Source: an uncultured Lachnospiraceae bacterium
Lineage (GTDB): Bacteria > Bacillota_A > Clostridia > Lachnospirales > Lachnospiraceae
Reading direction: 5' to 3'
DNA: 5,589 nt
Assembly: GCA_946613735.1 (NCBI GenBank)
Contig: CAMOFS010000124.1
Span: forward strand, 1 to 5,589
Position numbers and translations under genes: made by a program. Shown here one piece after another: positions 1 to 5,589 of this stretch (positions are counted from its first letter, which is position 1; every line of letters begins with the position of its first letter). The notes beneath the pieces are model-generated. The model worked only from the letters and a program-made list of their open reading frames with translations. It was not told the origin of the DNA and made no database searches.

Positions 1-6
1 CGAGTC

Positions 7-37
7 TGTCAAGCACTTTTTTGATTTTTTTTAAAAT
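7..37 (-). promoter_or_regulatory. Second promoter, truncated by the window edge (UP-like element and -35)
   Basis: An eight-A tract (32-25), a six-A tract (22-17) and TTGACA (12-7) repeat the upstream half of the first promoter in the same order and spacing, shifted by 87 bp. The -10 would fall outside the window, so promoter activity is inferred from similarity. Confidence 0.55.
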
Positions 38-70
38 CTTTTGTACCGTTTTTTTCGCGGTGCGGATAGT

Positions 71-119
71 ATAATATCAAAATCTGGGGGGTCTGTCAAC
101 AACTATTTTGATTTTTTTT
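71..119 (-). promoter_or_regulatory. Strong sigma-A promoter with UP-like element, directed leftward
   Basis: On the minus strand: TTGACA (99-94), a 17-bp spacer (93-77), TATTAT (76-71), with TGA directly before the -10 (79-77) making an extended -10. Upstream, AAAA (109-106) and an eight-A tract (119-112) fall at about -43 to -46 and -49 to -56 if transcription starts at G63, matching the proximal and distal UP subsites bound by the RNA polymerase alpha subunit. It lies just after the cvpA stop and points away from all genes here, so its target is beyond the left edge. Confidence 0.8.
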
Positions 120-127
120 AAGAAATT

Positions 128-874
128 TTATAATCCTTTTAAAAGCCCCGGAAGCACTGTGACAAGATTGTGCTCATACAGAAACTTTAAGACCATATTA
201 TTGTTGATATCCGTCACTAAGGCACGTCCCACCTCTGTGGCAGCAAAGACGGATACTGCATATAAAAGAAGAGAAACCACCAACAGTCCCTCAAGCACTC
301 CAAACAAAAGGCCCGCGGCATGGTTGGCTCCGCCCAGAATGGGCGCATCGCTTATCAGCTTTATGACGATAAAGGCCGCAAGGCAGATCAGAAAGGCGAC
401 CACCGCTGCAATGAGTGTAGATATTCCCTTCATTATAGTAGCTGTTACCACGGTGCAAAGCTTGGATAGGATCATGCCCCTGACATCATCTGCCCCGCTC
501 TCCGCTTTTTTCACAACATTCTCTCCAACTTCTAAAAGCAGCCCCTCCGGCAGCATTATGCCATATTCGTCAAAAAGTGCATCTTTCACCTTGTCCACAT
601 CCACGTTTTCATCACTGTCCAAAAATACATCAGCTGTAATATCTCCTGTCTCGTCATTCATAACCTCATATACCCGGTTGTACACGTCCCTTTCCAGCGC
701 ACTGTCCTCAAGATTGGCGTTGATCACAGGACTCACCCAGGTCACAAATACAAAAAAGAATACCCAGGATACCACACCGAAAACGATCCCCAGGATCCCC
801 CTTAAGTATCCCAGTATCATCGTCGCTGCCATTATCATAATTACGGCTATGAATAATCCGTTTATCTCCATCAT
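128..874 (-). CDS. CvpA family integral membrane protein
   Basis: 248 residues. The CvpA family is named after a gene needed for colicin V production in E. coli; in other bacteria its members are linked to envelope functions, and the molecular role is unsettled. Four membrane helices are visible at about 5-22, 27-49, 148-174 and 187-211. The family's glycine-arginine turn between helices 1 and 2 is present (LGYLRGILG, 21-29), as is the glycine-rich lead into helix 4 (NHAAGLLFGVLEG, 184-196). Between helices 2 and 3 is an unusually long soluble stretch of about 95 residues, strongly acidic in its first half (DETGDITADVFLDSDENVD, 74-92). Typical CvpA proteins are about 160-180 residues, so this insert accounts for the extra length. 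The first two codons are both ATG; the first overlaps the upstream stop as ATGA, indicating translational coupling. The stop is TAA at 128-130. No terminator hairpin is seen after it. A strong promoter for something further downstream begins within about 10 bp. Confidence 0.88.
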   Translation of the reverse strand: MMEINGLFIAVIMIMAATMILGYLRGILGIVFGVVSWVFFFVFVTWVSPVINANLEDSALERDVYNRVYEVMNDETGDITADVFLDSDENVDVDKVKDALFDEYGIMLPEGLLLEVGENVVKKAESGADDVRGMILSKLCTVVTATIMKGISTLIAAVVAFLICLAAFIVIKLISDAPILGGANHAAGLLFGVLEGLLVVSLLLYAVSVFAATEVGRALVTDINNNMVLKFLYEHNLVTVLPGLLKGL

Positions 875-2037
875 TTCAGCCTGATCCTCCTGATGGCACC
901 CTTTTCCACCAAAACATAGCTTTTGGATGTCTCCCAGGGTATCATCTGATAAAAACCTTCATTAAAGTGATACTTAAACTTCTCCACTCCCAAAAGCGTA
1001 AACAGTGACACATCCTCGCCGTCGGTCAGCATCACCTCATCATTTTTGTTGAACTCACATTTTGTGTATGCAGTATCCGTAGGTATGCTGTACTTTTCCG
1101 CACCCGTCATGGAACATACCTTAAGTTCATTGCCCTCAGAGCCCGTATACACCATGCCGATGTAAGAATCGTTGTGAAAAACACTGATTATGCTGTCGGG
1201 CAAAAAGATCTCCGCCCCCACCTTGGGGGATGCCCCACCGGTGTATACCACTATCTCCGTATCACCAAATGCCACCAGCTTGTCATCATCCACAAAGTCT
1301 ATATCGGGAATGACCATGTCGGAATAGGAATAACTGGCGGTGATATTGTCTTTTTGGGCTGACCCCTCACCTGTAAAATCATAGAAATTGAGGGTGGTCT
1401 TTACGTCCCCGTCATTTAAGTTGATAAGGGACAGGCCCATCCTCTTTCCGTCAGATGAAATGGCTATGGCCACGGGATACCCGGTGTTGGCCGTATGTAC
1501 TTCTCCCGATGCCACTGTACTGCCATCCTGTGCATAGACAGTGATATATCCGGTGCTGCCATCCTGCATCAAAACAGCCGTATCGCCTGAAGCAGACACA
1601 TCTGCATCCACTATGGGAAGGGTGGTGGATATCTCTCCCACATTCCCCGCCGAAGACTGGATGATCATCCTGGTCCCCTGCCTGTCATAGATTAAAAGCT
1701 TATCTCCACAGCTTTCGATATGAGGCTCATCCATCTCGTAGGTGCAGTTCCAGATCAGGTTACCGCTGTAATCCGTATAGAAAGCGCCATCCCTGCTGTA
1801 GGACAAAAGGTTCTCCCTGAAATCCGCATATTTGGTCTCATCCTCGTTGGCCAGGTCTATGGAGGACATCTCCTCATAATCATCATAGGTGGAAAAAAGC
1901 CAAAGTACCACCACGATCGCAGCCAGCACCAGCGCAATAAGCACAAAAATCAGGGCGCGCTTTCCTTTAGAAAGTCCGCCCCGATCTGTTTCAGCTTCTT
2001 CTATTTCTTCTGTTTCGACTTCAAAATCTTCCTGCAT
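871..2037 (-). CDS. DUF5711-like membrane-anchored beta-propeller-like protein
   Basis: 388 residues, function unknown; the assignment to DUF5711 is by overall pattern and gene neighbourhood. An acidic cytoplasmic tail (1-22) is followed by SKGKR and one membrane helix at about 28-49. Positive charges before the helix predict a cytoplasmic N-terminus and an outside C-terminal domain of about 340 residues. That domain shows repeated blade-like units built on an SxDG turn followed by strands: SRDGAFYTDYSGNLIWN (81-97), KLLIYDRQG (113-121), ITVYAQDGS (165-173), SSDGKRMGLSLINLNDG (194-210), KLVAFGDTEIVVYTGG (253-268), KVCSMTG (306-312) and EVMLTDGEDVSLFTLLG (334-350). No catalytic motif or cleavable signal peptide is evident. 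The start is the only ATG before an in-frame stop (TAA, 2058-2056), but its ribosome binding site is poor: the nearest AAGG is 16 bases away. Its TGA overlaps the cvpA start as ATGA, so the two are probably co-translated and may act together in the envelope. Confidence 0.85.
   Translation of the reverse strand: MQEDFEVETEEIEEAETDRGGLSKGKRALIFVLIALVLAAIVVVLWLFSTYDDYEEMSSIDLANEDETKYADFRENLLSYSRDGAFYTDYSGNLIWNCTYEMDEPHIESCGDKLLIYDRQGTRMIIQSSAGNVGEISTTLPIVDADVSASGDTAVLMQDGSTGYITVYAQDGSTVASGEVHTANTGYPVAIAISSDGKRMGLSLINLNDGDVKTTLNFYDFTGEGSAQKDNITASYSYSDMVIPDIDFVDDDKLVAFGDTEIVVYTGGASPKVGAEIFLPDSIISVFHNDSYIGMVYTGSEGNELKVCSMTGAEKYSIPTDTAYTKCEFNKNDEVMLTDGEDVSLFTLLGVEKFKYHFNEGFYQMIPWETSKSYVLVEKGAIRRIRLK
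886..891 (-). promoter_or_regulatory. Ribosome binding site of the cvpA-family gene
   Basis: AGGAGG on the minus strand lies within the last codons of the DUF5711-like gene, 11 bases before the ATG at 874 and 14 before a second ATG at 871. The shorter spacing favours the ATG at 874. Spacing is slightly long, which fits reinitiation at the ATGA overlap. Confidence 0.65.
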
Positions 2038-2067
2038 GATAATTACTACTAAACCTTATTTTAAAGG

Positions 2068-2098
2068 TAGGGATCCTTCGCTTCGCTCAGGATGACAA
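2068..2098 (-). repeat. Dispersed 'VILSEAKDP'-type intergenic repeat able to form a hairpin
   Basis: On the minus strand the core reads GTCATCCTGAGCGAAGC followed by GAAGGATCC. I recognise this from memory as a short repeat found in very many unrelated bacterial genomes, often mis-annotated as small proteins containing VILSEAKDP in this frame. It sits in the 114-bp gap between glgB and the DUF5711-like gene. In the transcribed strand ATCCT (2093-2089) can pair with AGGAT (2077-2073), flanking a symmetric GA/GA internal loop and a central GCGAAGC mini-hairpin (2086-2080). No U-run follows, so it is not a standard terminator. Its function is unknown. RNA processing, mRNA stability or a protein-binding site are possible. 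Confidence 0.75.
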
Positions 2099-2112
2099 GA
2101 GAGCTATGGTCA

Positions 2113-2139
2113 CCAGGGAGTCCAGGGCTGCCCGGGATG
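2113..2139. repeat. Three imperfect 9-bp tandem units
   Basis: On the plus strand three 9-mers lie head to tail: CCAGGGAGT (2113-2121), CCAGGGCTG (2122-2130) and CCCGGGATG (2131-2139). They are GC-rich and lie 15 bp from the hairpin repeat, between the glgB stop and that repeat. They may be a further part of the same dispersed element or an independent small expansion. The sequence alone does not decide this. Confidence 0.45.
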
Positions 2140-2151
2140 GCTATGTTGTTA

Positions 2152-4050
2152 TCAGTATACAAACACTGCCACGCCGTATGCCGGGAGAGGATATGCCACG
2201 GAATAGTCCCTGCCGTCGCATTCCTGTGCCTCGGGCGTGTAGCTTTGCTTCCTCTTTCCATCACTGCCGCCATAGGCAGGTGCTTCACTGTTTAAAATAA
2301 GCTTGAGCTTTTTATTCTCAGGCACTCCCACGCGATAATCATCGTATGCCATGGGTGAGAAGTTCACCACAAATACCAGATTGTTCTTGCCTGACTTCGC
2401 TTTTCTCACAAAGCTGAATATATTCCTGTAGCTGTCATTGGCATTGATCCACTCAAAGCCCGCCCAGGAACTGTCCTGCTCATACATTGCCGGATATTTT
2501 CTGTAAATATGTAAAAGATCCTTCATCCAGTCGTTGATGGCCTTGTTCTCAGGATTATCCAAGAGATACCAGTCCAGCTCACGCTTTTCACTCCACTCCT
2601 GATACTGTGCAAAATCCTGCCCCATAAACAAAAGCTTCTTGCCGGGATGTCCCATCATGAAAGCATAGCCGGCCTTAAGGTTTTTGAACTTATCTCCTTC
2701 CAAGCCGGGCATCTTGTTGATCATGGAGCACTTCAGATGCACCACCTCGTCATGGGAAAGCACCAAAATGTACTTCTCATATTCATTGTAGCTCATGGCG
2801 AAGGTCATCTTGTTGTGGTTGTCCTTGCGGAAATAGGGATCCAGCTTCATGTAGTCGAGGAAGTCATGCATCCATCCCATATTCCACTTGAAGGAGAAGT
2901 TAAGACCATCATCCTCCACCGATCCGGTGACCTTGGGCCACGCGGTGGACTCCTCCGCGATCATGACCACTCCGGGGTATCTGCCGGTGATAAGCGTATT
3001 GATATGCTTGAAAAACTCAATAGCCTCAAGGTTCTCATTGCCACCGTATTCGTTGGCTACCCACTGGCCGTCACTCTTGCCGTAGTCCAGGTATAGCATG
3101 GAAGCCACGGCATCCACACGCAGTCCATCCACATGATAGGTCTCTACCCAGTTAATGGCGCTGCCTATAAGGAAGTTTTTAACCTCATTTTTTCCATAAT
3201 CAAATATCTTGGTGCCCCAGTCGGGATGCTCGCCCTTCTTGGGATCGGCATACTCGTACAGAGGCTCTCCGTCAAAATCAGCCAGTCCGTGTGCATCACG
3301 GGGGAAGTGGGCCGGTACCCAGTCAAGGATGACACCAATGCCCTTTTTATGGAGATAATTCACCAGATACATAAAGTCCTTGGGGGTGCCATAACGCGAG
3401 GTGGGAGCATAATAACCCGTCACCTGATAGCCCCAGGAACCGTCGAAGGGATACTCCGATATACCCATAAGCTCTACATGAGTGTATCCCATATCGACCA
3501 CGTAATCCGCAAGAGCCTTGGCAAATTCCTTGTAGGAATAAAAGCCGTCGTCCTCTCTGCCGGGGTGACGCTTCCATGAGCCTGGATGAACCTCGTAGAT
3601 CGCCATAGGCTTCTCATAGTAGGGAGTCTTGTCTTCCCTCTTTTTTATCCATGCATTGTCCGTCCACTTATATCCGTCGGTAAAAAAGATCTTGGACGCG
3701 GTCTCCGGACGGAGCTCGGCAGATGTAGCAAATGGATCTGCCTTGTAAAGGCGCTCACCGCCCTTCGTATAGACCAGATACTTGTATAACTGCCCTTCTC
3801 TGGCCTCGGGGACAAATGCCTCGTAGACCCCCATCTCTCCGGGAGCCACACGCTCCATAACATGAGCATTTTCATTCCAGCCATTGAAATCGCCGACCAC
3901 GCTGACCGCTGCCGCATGAGGTGCCCAAACATCAAAAACAACGCCCTCAACACCATCAACCACAGCCTGATGCGCACCAAGCTTACGGAAGATATCGTAA
4001 TGTGTAGCCTGGCCGAATAAATAGCTGTCAAGTTCCGTAAAATTACTCAT
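2152..4050 (-). CDS. glgB: 1,4-alpha-glucan (glycogen) branching enzyme, GH13
   Basis: Cytoplasmic enzyme that cuts alpha-1,4-glucan chains and rejoins the piece through an alpha-1,6 bond, making the branches of glycogen (EC 2.4.1.18). The 632 residues comprise a CBM48-type beta-sandwich at about 33-120 (FDVWAPHAAAVSVVGDFNGW), a GH13 (beta/alpha)8 barrel at about 150-510, and a C-terminal beta domain at about 535-632. Catalytic residues are visible: nucleophile Asp313 in DGLRVDAV, acid/base Glu366 in MIAEES, and Asp434 in LSHDEVVH. The spacings of 53 and 68 residues match those of E. coli GlgB as I remember its catalytic residues (405, 458, 526). The protein is about 100 residues shorter than the E. 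coli enzyme because it lacks the extra N-terminal module, as is common in Firmicutes. After the third catalytic motif it reads HLKCSM rather than the usual HGK(K/R)S. The ATG at 4050 is supported by a strong ribosome binding site; TGA is the stop. No glgA, glgC, glgD or glgP lies nearby, so it is detached from the usual glycogen operon, at least within this window. Confidence 0.97.
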   Translation of the reverse strand: MSNFTELDSYLFGQATHYDIFRKLGAHQAVVDGVEGVVFDVWAPHAAAVSVVGDFNGWNENAHVMERVAPGEMGVYEAFVPEAREGQLYKYLVYTKGGERLYKADPFATSAELRPETASKIFFTDGYKWTDNAWIKKREDKTPYYEKPMAIYEVHPGSWKRHPGREDDGFYSYKEFAKALADYVVDMGYTHVELMGISEYPFDGSWGYQVTGYYAPTSRYGTPKDFMYLVNYLHKKGIGVILDWVPAHFPRDAHGLADFDGEPLYEYADPKKGEHPDWGTKIFDYGKNEVKNFLIGSAINWVETYHVDGLRVDAVASMLYLDYGKSDGQWVANEYGGNENLEAIEFFKHINTLITGRYPGVVMIAEESTAWPKVTGSVEDDGLNFSFKWNMGWMHDFLDYMKLDPYFRKDNHNKMTFAMSYNEYEKYILVLSHDEVVHLKCSMINKMPGLEGDKFKNLKAGYAFMMGHPGKKLLFMGQDFAQYQEWSEKRELDWYLLDNPENKAINDWMKDLLHIYRKYPAMYEQDSSWAGFEWINANDSYRNIFSFVRKAKSGKNNLVFVVNFSPMAYDDYRVGVPENKKLKLILNSEAPAYGGSDGKRKQSYTPEAQECDGRDYSVAYPLPAYGVAVFVY

Positions 4051-4057
4051 TTGTAGT

Positions 4058-4064
4058 CCCCCTT
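4058..4064 (-). promoter_or_regulatory. Ribosome binding site of glgB
   Basis: On the minus strand AAGGGGG lies 7 bases before the ATG at 4050, inside the 20-bp gap after the upstream gene. It fixes the glgB start and supports reading both genes from one transcript. Confidence 0.8.
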
Positions 4065-4070
4065 ATCTGC

Positions 4071-5589
4071 TTACTCCATAAAGTCCTTTTCCCTAAGGAT
4101 CAGTCTACCGGCCTCATCATAATGCTTTGACCCGAGTCTTCCAAAGAAACCTCCCAGGCCGGCCCTTTCCACATGGTCTATGGCTCTGTCCACTATCTCC
4201 TTGACCTCTGTAAGGTAGGTGGGATGATCTGCCCGTCCACATAGATTGATCTTGTCATACATGGCTAAAACACCCATGTCATCTATGCCGTAGCCCAGCT
4301 CGGAAGCATAGGTGCGACCAAAATCCACGAGCTCGTCTATAGTCATAACCGGGATTGATATCTTTTCGGTAAACATAGCAGCAAACTGGCCGTTGGCATT
4401 GAGCATACGATCCAGATGCTGTCTGGTATCCTCCAGTATCACCAAAAGCCCCGATGTGTCCTGCTGCATCAAAAGCGCCATGGTCACCGAGGTGTCCCTG
4501 GAGATGTCTCCGGCATTCTCCACGATGAGGCTTCCTCCCGATACTGCAGCAAAAAGCTTCTGTATGTCCTTTTCGTTGAGCCTGTTACCATCTATCTTAC
4601 CCACATTGCCCTGAAGCCTGCCTGTCTCCTTTTGGAGGACTTTGATCAGGTTCATAGCCATGGTAGTCTTGCCACTGCCGCCACCGCCGTAGATCAGCAC
4701 GTTACCTGATGATGCATTCTGATCCTCGGAAATGAGCTTTGCCCTGGTGCGGTTCAGTACCCGGCTTAAGGTCTTTTCCATACCCACTATGGGTGTAAAG
4801 TAGGAGAAAATCTCCTTTTCCTCCTCGGATAGCGTAAGCTCTGCGCCCTCCGATTCCTCAACCTCTTTTTTGATCTCTGCCGTCACATCAGCAACGGCCT
4901 TCTCCAGATCAATGGTGTTGCCGAGATAGATGTCCTCTTCCTTTTCCAACTCTGCCTCGGAGGGAGCTTCATCGCCCTCCAGCTTGTCTATCTCCTCCTG
5001 CAGTATATCGTTGAGATCGGACACCAGTCGGACGGCCTTTTCAACCTCATTTTCAGGCTCCCCAGCAATCTCCTCCTCGGTATCATCTTCGTCGGAAGGT
5101 TCCTCGTTGGAACTCTCGCTGTCAAAAACCTCCTCTTCGTGAATCTCCTCTGCCTCGGCGATCTCGTTTTCTTCTATGATCTCATCTTTGCGGGCATCCT
5201 CGTCGGAAAGGCTCTGGGGCTCCCAGGGCTCAGGCGCCACCGCCCCAACGGGCGGTACCACCACCGGGATCTCGAGCCCCACACCGGTCTCCACCCCGTC
5301 CTCTATCCTGGGGATCTTGAAGGTGTCAGTCTCTGCTGCCAAAAGCTCTTTTTTGTCTTCGGCAACCTCCGGCTCCTCTATGGTCTCTGTATCCTGTGTC
5401 TCTTCAGGTTCCTCGGGCTCCTTGGAGAGTATCTCCTCCTTCAAAAGCTCCTGGGGCGTCATCCCGGCATCCAGCTTGGGAGTCACGTCCTCTAACCTGT
5501 CCATGATATAGTTAGCTTCCTCTAAGGCCTTAGCCTTGGTCTGCTCAAACTTCTTTTGCTTGGCCTCCTCCAGAGCCGCTGCGGCTGCA
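4071..5589 (-). CDS. Acidic protein with C-terminal SpoVK/CbxX-like AAA ATP-binding domain (5' end outside window)
   Basis: Product not recognised by name. The first Met in the window is at 5504 (477 residues to the TAA at 4071-4073), but the frame stays open for 28 more codons to the right edge. Those codons encode a charged helical stretch rich in Ala, Glu and Lys, and no good ribosome binding site precedes 5504, so the true start lies outside. Numbering from the 5504 Met, residues 20-235 are extremely Glu/Asp rich, interrupted by a Pro/Val patch at about 79-97, and look disordered or coiled coil. Residues 236-450 resemble SpoVK/CbxX AAA proteins: an 'IVGMEKTLSRVL' entry helix, Walker A GGGGSGKT at 273-280 (bases 4665-4688), a GGSLIVENAGDI segment at 323-334 where Walker B should be, and 'LLVILEDTRQHLDRML' at 353-368. 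The Walker B Asp-Glu pair is Glu-Asn, and the usual Arg residues of the 'NPGLRSRF' region are missing (ANGQFAAMF, 370-378). It may bind ATP but hydrolyse it poorly. No membrane segment is seen. glgB follows 20 bp downstream, so co-transcription is likely. Confidence 0.82.
   Translation of the reverse strand, partial: AAAAALEEAKQKKFEQTKAKALEEANYIMDRLEDVTPKLDAGMTPQELLKEEILSKEPEEPEETQDTETIEEPEVAEDKKELLAAETDTFKIPRIEDGVETGVGLEIPVVVPPVGAVAPEPWEPQSLSDEDARKDEIIEENEIAEAEEIHEEEVFDSESSNEEPSDEDDTEEEIAGEPENEVEKAVRLVSDLNDILQEEIDKLEGDEAPSEAELEKEEDIYLGNTIDLEKAVADVTAEIKKEVEESEGAELTLSEEEKEIFSYFTPIVGMEKTLSRVLNRTRAKLISEDQNASSGNVLIYGGGGSGKTTMAMNLIKVLQKETGRLQGNVGKIDGNRLNEKDIQKLFAAVSGGSLIVENAGDISRDTSVTMALLMQQDTSGLLVILEDTRQHLDRMLNANGQFAAMFTEKISIPVMTIDELVDFGRTYASELGYGIDDMGVLAMYDKINLCGRADHPTYLTEVKEIVDRAIDHVERAGLGGFFGRLGSKHYDEAGRLILREKDFME

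Larger units (their letters stand above)
4..123. repeat. Direct repeat pair (4-36 and 91-123), 87 bp apart
   Basis: Bases 4-36 and 91-123 align without gaps at 29 of 33 positions (mismatches at 13, 14, 18 and 35 of the first copy). Each copy holds GTCTGTCAA and GATTTTTTTTAA. The repeated unit is the UP-like element plus -35 of the leftward promoters, suggesting duplication of a promoter module. The rest of 1-127 is AT-rich, with no gene and no terminator hairpin. Confidence 0.75.

Noticed and set aside
17..37. T-rich runs as an intrinsic terminator for the cvpA operon
   Set aside because: The T-runs are on the plus strand; on the transcribed strand they are A-runs without a preceding GC hairpin, and they fit UP elements better.
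108..884. Plus-strand open frame of 258 codons opposite the cvpA-family gene
   Set aside because: Its product is Ser/Thr-rich low-complexity sequence with no recognisable domain, there is no convincing ribosome binding site, and it is the antisense of a clear four-helix CvpA protein.
2053..2068. ACCTT/AAGGT inverted repeat as a glgB terminator
   Set aside because: Only 5 bp of mostly weak stem, and no U-run follows it on the transcribed strand.
2113..2139. Collagen-like Gly-X-Y peptide (IPGSPGLPG) in the gap
   Set aside because: It results from translating the 9-bp tandem units, has no start or ribosome binding site of its own, and only three units exist.
2061..2288. Minus-strand 75-codon frame ending in VILSEAKDPYL
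   Set aside because: It overlaps the glgB C-terminal coding region in another frame and then runs through the intergenic repeat; the VILSEAKDP ending is the known spurious translation of that repeat.
4930..5511. Ser-rich and Leu-rich plus-strand frames opposite the acidic region
   Set aside because: They are the complement of Glu/Asp codon runs, which readily give long Ser/Leu-rich antisense frames; no initiation signals or domains.
1..5589. CRISPR array, tRNA, insertion sequence or phage genes
   Set aside because: No regularly spaced repeats, cloverleaf, transposase or phage protein could be recognised on either strand.

Overview
The window reads as chromosomal DNA of an anaerobic Firmicute, most likely a member of the Clostridia and probably Lachnospiraceae. 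The evidence is the moderate-GC coding sequence, strong AGGAGG/AAGGGGG-type ribosome binding sites, a clostridial-style GlgB, and a DUF5711-like gene next to a CvpA-family gene. The family placement is inference; no phylogenetic marker gene lies in the window. All four protein genes are on the minus strand, so transcription runs from the right edge to the left edge.

Layout in transcription order. (1) 5589-4071: the C-terminal part of a large, very acidic protein that ends in a SpoVK/CbxX-type AAA-like ATP-binding domain. Its reading frame is still open at the right edge, so its real start lies outside. (2) 4050-2152: glgB, a complete glycogen branching enzyme, 20 bp behind the first gene with a strong ribosome binding site. 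(3) 2151-2038: a 114-bp gap holding three imperfect 9-bp tandem units and one copy of a widely dispersed bacterial repeat (the one that translates as 'VILSEAKDP') that can fold into an unusually regular hairpin. (4) 2037-871: a DUF5711-like protein with one membrane anchor and an extracytoplasmic beta-propeller-like domain. (5) 874-128: a CvpA-family membrane protein overlapping the previous stop by four bases (ATGA). The four genes probably form one operon, or two sub-operons split at the repeat-bearing gap. No terminator is visible inside or after the cluster.

(6) 127-1: an AT-rich, gene-free stretch with a near-consensus sigma-A promoter (TTGACA, 17 bp, TATTAT, extended -10, A-tract UP-like element) firing leftward. 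Its upstream half is repeated 87 bp further downstream, so a second promoter of the same design begins at the window edge. Tandem strong promoters with UP elements are typical of stable-RNA operons, so an rRNA or tRNA operon just beyond the left edge is a reasonable prediction.

Functionally, glgB belongs to glycogen synthesis, but no other glg gene is present. DUF5711 plus CvpA look like an envelope-associated pair. The acidic AAA-like protein appears to have lost its catalytic Walker B and arginine-finger residues. The most notable points are this degenerate ATPase, the tandem promoters, and the hairpin repeat within the operon.
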